This document shows, one piece after another, positions 4,436 to 7,063 of a stretch of 7,063 nt of DNA. This DNA comes from Deltaproteobacteria bacterium (GTDB lineage Bacteria; Desulfobacterota; DSM-4660; Desulfatiglandales; B25-G16), in contig QMLW01000090.1 of NCBI GenBank assembly GCA_003646935.1, forward strand, positions 1-7,063, in the 5' to 3' direction. Both the position numbers and the translations under genes were made by a program. How positions within the stretch are numbered: the first letter of the stretch is position 1; each line of letters begins with the position of its first letter. The notes under the pieces are model-generated. The model worked only from the letters and a program-made list of their open reading frames with translations. It made no database searches and was not told the DNA's origin.

Positions 4436-5437
4436 ATGACGAAAAACCGCATCTGCAGTCTCCTTGGCATCCGGTATCCCATCATCCAGGCGCCCATGAA
4501 TTGGGTCAGCGGCGCTGCTTTAACCGCCGCCGTATCGTCGGCCGGCGGCATGGGCACCCTCGGGCCCAATGCAGGCGCACATAAGATTAACCCGGACGTG
4601 GAAGCCACCGGAGAACTCGCCCGCCAGCAGATCCACAAGGTGCGTTCGCTTACGGACAAGCCCTTTGCCGTCAACGTGACGGTGGGCTTTGGCGAGGATA
4701 TGAAGTACTCCAAAAAAATCGTAAACGTGCTGGTGGAGGAACAAGTCCCGGTAGCCATCGTATCCGTGGGCCGGCCTGACGTGTATACGGAAACCCTGAA
4801 AAAAGCCGGCATTAAAGTGCTCCACGCCGTCTCCACGGCCCGTCACGCGCAAAAGGCCCAGGAAGCCGGTGTGGACGGGGTGGTCTGCGAAGGTTTTGAG
4901 GCCGGCGGCCATAAGGGGTTTACGGAGCTGACCACCTTTGTGCTTACCCCCATGGTGGCGGACGCGGTCGATATTCCAGTGGTTGCCGGTGGCGGCATAG
5001 GAGACGGCCGCGGGGTTTTGGCCGCCCTAGCCCTTGGGGCAGACGGCATTTACATGGGCTCGCGCTTTATGGCCACCCAGGAATCCGAAAGCCATGATAA
5101 CGTCAAGCAGGCCCTAATCCGCGCTAAAGACGTCTGCACCGTATCGGTACCCAAGGCATTTATGCTGGCCCGGGACCTGCAGAACACCTTCACGGAGAAA
5201 TTTCAGGCCTTGCAGAAATCCGGTGCATCAAAAGAACAGCTCATCCGGTATCTGGAAGAACACAACCCGTATCGGGCCCAGCACCTGGGAGAGTCCGCAG
5301 ACGCGGAAATTCACTGCGGCCAGGTTGGTGGCCTTATCAATGATATCCCCCCGGCCACAGAACTTATCGAGTCCATCATCGCGGATCTCAAAAAACGCTT
5401 TGCTGCCCTTGAAAAAGAGATGGGCGTGTTTGCCTGA
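4436..5437 (+). CDS. FMN-dependent nitronate monooxygenase / FabK-like NAD(P)H flavin oxidoreductase
   Basis: This 333-residue TIM-barrel flavoprotein belongs to the family that includes nitronate monooxygenases, NADH:quinone reductases such as PA1024, and the enoyl-ACP reductase FabK. Diagnostic parts are the N-terminal LGIRYPIIQAPMNWVSG with GGMG (37-40), the loop EGFEAGGHKG with His159 (152-161), the FMN phosphate-binding AGGGIGDG (184-191), and GADGIYMGSRF shortly after. It should be cytoplasmic. The exact reaction cannot be read from sequence. In an anaerobe an oxygenase role is doubtful, and reduction of an enoyl or quinone substrate is as likely. The ATG is preceded by a modest site, GGACGAG (4423-4429). 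The gene looks richer in G+C than the toxin-antitoxin region and has its own promoter, so a functional link to the upstream molybdoenzyme is only possible, not shown. Confidence 0.88.
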   Translation: MTKNRICSLLGIRYPIIQAPMNWVSGAALTAAVSSAGGMGTLGPNAGAHKINPDVEATGELARQQIHKVRSLTDKPFAVNVTVGFGEDMKYSKKIVNVLVEEQVPVAIVSVGRPDVYTETLKKAGIKVLHAVSTARHAQKAQEAGVDGVVCEGFEAGGHKGFTELTTFVLTPMVADAVDIPVVAGGGIGDGRGVLAALALGADGIYMGSRFMATQESESHDNVKQALIRAKDVCTVSVPKAFMLARDLQNTFTEKFQALQKSGASKEQLIRYLEEHNPYRAQHLGESADAEIHCGQVGGLINDIPPATELIESIIADLKKRFAALEKEMGVFA

Positions 5438-5893
5438 AAGAAAAATTTTCCGGCGTCTGAGAACGGTTGATGGCGCAATCATACCGGCGAAATTCCGCGG
5501 CATGCATAGAAATCTCCTTTGTAACAAGAACGATACAAACCAGAGCGCGGTGTTAAATACAGGCCAAGGTTTCCTCAAAGAATAGGGGTCAAGTCCCAGT
5601 GGAATGGTCTTCGCCCCAGTGGAATATGCTCTTCATTCCACGGGACAAACATTCAACGGCGTAAAAATTCCACCCCAGTACGATAGTCACTACCTACGGG
5701 GCAGGCGGGATAAATCTGCTCTTGACGCTTGCGAGTTCATTAAGATTTCCGGGAAGCCTACATATATTGTTTTCTCAGCATCACGGACAATGAGCGGTTT
5801 AAGGGGTATAAGACAAATAATTCAGTCAAGCCTGATAAGGATAGGAAAACATAAAAGGGACTCTCAAAAAGGAGGGGAAAGGCGAAATCCGTC
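5438..5893. other. Intergenic region between convergent genes
   Basis: The flavoprotein gene and the - strand ligase gene point toward each other across this stretch. No gene is supported. A + strand open frame that begins at 5604 runs on into the ligase gene and has no recognisable family. The repeat cluster at 5585-5673 is the main content. No strong intrinsic terminator is visible for either gene; on the - strand a pyrimidine-rich, T-containing segment (5850-5880) lies past the ligase stop without a clear stem. Confidence 0.5.
5585..5673. repeat. Nested direct and inverted repeat, REP-like
   Basis: CCCAGTGGAAT occurs twice 20 bases apart (5595-5605, 5615-5625). Its inverted form follows: ATTCCACGGGAC (5635-5646) pairs with GTCCC-A-GTGGAAT (5593-5605) over 12 bases with one bulged A, and equally well in its inner part with the second copy. 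Another ATTCCAC is at 5667-5673. The block is preceded by AGGGGTCAAGTCCC. Similar AGGGGTCA-type sequences are, to my knowledge, seen near REP-associated tyrosine transposases, but no transposase gene is present, so the link is inference. Confidence 0.5.
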
Positions 5894-6823
5894 CTATTCC
5901 TCAAGGGCGAGCTCGATCAATCGATCCATGAGGCTCGGGAAGGAAATGCCGGCGGTCCTCGCTGACAAGGGAAACAGGGAGTTCTCCGTCATGCCGGGTA
6001 TCGTGTTTGTCTCGAGCACATACACATCCCGATCGGTCACGATCATGTCGGCACGAGACAGATGCCGGCACCCGAGAACACGGTGGGCCCGGATGGCGCA
6101 GTCCTGCACCTTGCCGTACACATCGGCGGGCAGCCGTGCCGGGCATATCTCCTGGCATGCTTCGGGTACGTATTTGGCCGTGTAGTTGAAGAACTGGTGC
6201 TCCCCTTGGGGGATGATCTCAATGACGGGGAGCGCCTCCGGGTCTTGGTTCCCCAGCACAGGGCAGCTTACCTCCGTACCCCTCACGTACTCCTCAACCA
6301 ATGCTCCCTGTCCCATGGCAAGGGCTTCACCTATGGCCTCAGCGGCCTCTTCCTCGGTGCCGCATATCCGCAGGCCGATGCTCGATCCCTCTGCAATGGG
6401 CTTGACTACAGCGGGCCTGCCGAGCGAAGAGAAAAGCTCCTTGGGGTTCACGTCCTCATTGCTTGAAAGCATCACATCCCGCGGTACTGTGAGGCCAGCG
6501 TTTCTAAATAGCTCCTTGCTGAGGGCCTTGTTCATGGCAAGGGCGCTCGCCAAGACGCCCGATCCAACGTATGGAAGGCTCAGAAGATCGAGAAGGCCTT
6601 GAATGGAGCCGTCCTCCCCCCTCTTACCATGGAGAAGGAGCAGCACGAGATCGATGTGCCCAGAGCCCTTTATTAATCCGAGAAGATCATCGCGGGGATC
6701 ATACCGGCGCACCTCGTATTTATCCTTATCAAGGGCGCCGTATACAGCATCTCCGCTTTTGAGCGATACCTCCCGTTCCCGGGACCACCCGCCAGAGATA
6801 AGTGCAATCCTTAACTTCCCCAT
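5894..6823 (-). CDS. ddl: D-alanine--D-alanine ligase
   Basis: This 309-residue ATP-grasp ligase joins two D-alanines for the peptidoglycan stem peptide, in the cytoplasm. The N-terminal signature SREREVSLKSG includes Glu18, matching catalytic Glu15 of DdlB. Next come HGKRGEDGSIQGLL, YVGSGVLASALAMNK, the ATP-binding VVKPIAEGSSIGL with the conserved Ser of EGSS, the omega-loop segment FNYTAKY with its Tyr, ARLP, and the metal-binding LETNTIPGMT near the end. Length is normal. The start at 6823 is chosen because AGGAGA (6828-6833 on this strand) lies four bases upstream and the protein then begins MGKLRIALISGG, as in relatives; the frame extends 11 codons further upstream. Small deviations (ENSLFP where many have TxTSLxP) do not touch known catalytic residues. 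No other cell-wall genes are adjacent, and the gene lies between two repeat elements. Confidence 0.96.
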   Translation of the reverse strand: MGKLRIALISGGWSREREVSLKSGDAVYGALDKDKYEVRRYDPRDDLLGLIKGSGHIDLVLLLLHGKRGEDGSIQGLLDLLSLPYVGSGVLASALAMNKALSKELFRNAGLTVPRDVMLSSNEDVNPKELFSSLGRPAVVKPIAEGSSIGLRICGTEEEAAEAIGEALAMGQGALVEEYVRGTEVSCPVLGNQDPEALPVIEIIPQGEHQFFNYTAKYVPEACQEICPARLPADVYGKVQDCAIRAHRVLGCRHLSRADMIVTDRDVYVLETNTIPGMTENSLFPLSARTAGISFPSLMDRLIELALEE

Positions 6824-6863
6824 GCAATCTCCTGAGAAGGAGTTGAAAATATACATAAAAAAG

Positions 6864-7041
6864 CGTAACTACTCAGGCAGATAGGCTGAAGGCCGTTAGG
6901 AAAGAGCGGAGATACAGCATGTTGAAGCCGTGTTTGACCATAGAAGCTTCTGTTTGTTCAGCAAAGGCCAGCGATAATGCTCTTCCGGGCATTTTCAGCC
7001 TTCAGTCTAAACAGCTTCAGGCTGACTGCGTGAGTAGTCAC
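6864..7041. repeat. Pair of imperfect inverted repeats flanking a short non-coding stretch
   Basis: Bases 6864-6890, starting GTAACTACTCAGGCA, are an inverted copy of 7015-7041, ending TGCGTGAGTAGTCAC, with about 22 of 27 positions matching. The right arm continues with a second related unit (TTCAGCCTTCAG, 6994-7005), so CTGAAG-type units are repeated. Between the arms is a small hairpin, AATGC (6976-6980) with GCATT (6989-6993). No transposase is visible. The outline resembles a miniature or decayed mobile element, or a dispersed palindromic repeat. It occupies the upstream region of ddl, whose own promoter I cannot place with confidence. Confidence 0.55.
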
Positions 7042-7063
7042 AAAATATCATATAAATTAAAAA

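Noticed and set aside
5604..6185. 193-codon + strand open frame
   Set aside because: About half of it is antisense to ddl and the rest covers a repeat cluster. No family resemblance is seen.
6062..6602. Two open frames of more than 130 codons on the + strand
   Set aside because: They lie entirely antisense to the well-supported D-alanine-D-alanine ligase and are shadows of its codon usage.
6919..7063. Open frame from ATG 6919 to the window end
   Set aside because: It has only a weak ribosome binding site, runs through the right arm of the inverted repeat and resembles no known protein. It is most likely chance.

Overview
The window reads as accessory chromosome of an anaerobic bacterium. 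The best single indication is a molybdenum oxidoreductase gene with an in-frame TGA exactly where the metal-ligating residue belongs, which implies selenocysteine use. This style is common in Deltaproteobacteria, Firmicutes and relatives, but no gene here fixes the taxon. TGA is still an ordinary stop elsewhere in the window: four other genes end with it.

Bases 1-1745 hold three toxin-antitoxin modules in tandem, all on the + strand. They are a RelB/DinJ-YafQ pair (the antitoxin is cut by the window edge), a small antitoxin with a Doc/Fic toxin, and a YefM-like antitoxin with a YoeB/Txe-like toxin. In each pair antitoxin and toxin overlap by one to four bases. The second and third pairs each have their own promoter with a palindrome in it. 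Between the first and second pairs lies an asymmetric hairpin (381-450) that looks like an integron attC site, so this part may be a gene-cassette or cassette-derived array. The third toxin has lost the C-terminal His-Tyr of its family and may be inactive.

Bases 1746-2156 carry no convincing gene. They hold a weak terminator and, at the end, a promoter with a perfect 20-base interrupted palindrome. This promoter drives 2157-4274, a cytoplasmic bis-molybdopterin oxidoreductase of 705 residues with an N-terminal Fe4S4 motif and a predicted selenocysteine at codon 138. A bacterial-SECIS-like hairpin follows the TGA.

A separate promoter (4359-4387) precedes 4436-5437, an FMN-binding TIM-barrel protein of the nitronate monooxygenase/FabK type. 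This gene looks richer in G+C than the toxin-antitoxin region. Bases 5438-5893 are non-coding and contain a nested repeat resembling dispersed palindromic elements. On the - strand, 5894-6823 encodes a complete D-alanine-D-alanine ligase. Beyond its start, a pair of imperfect inverted repeats about 27 bases long (6864-6890 and 7015-7041) brackets a short stretch with no recognisable gene.

The genes do not form one pathway. The layout is a defence/stability cassette cluster, then an anaerobic redox locus, then a housekeeping cell-wall gene between repeat elements.
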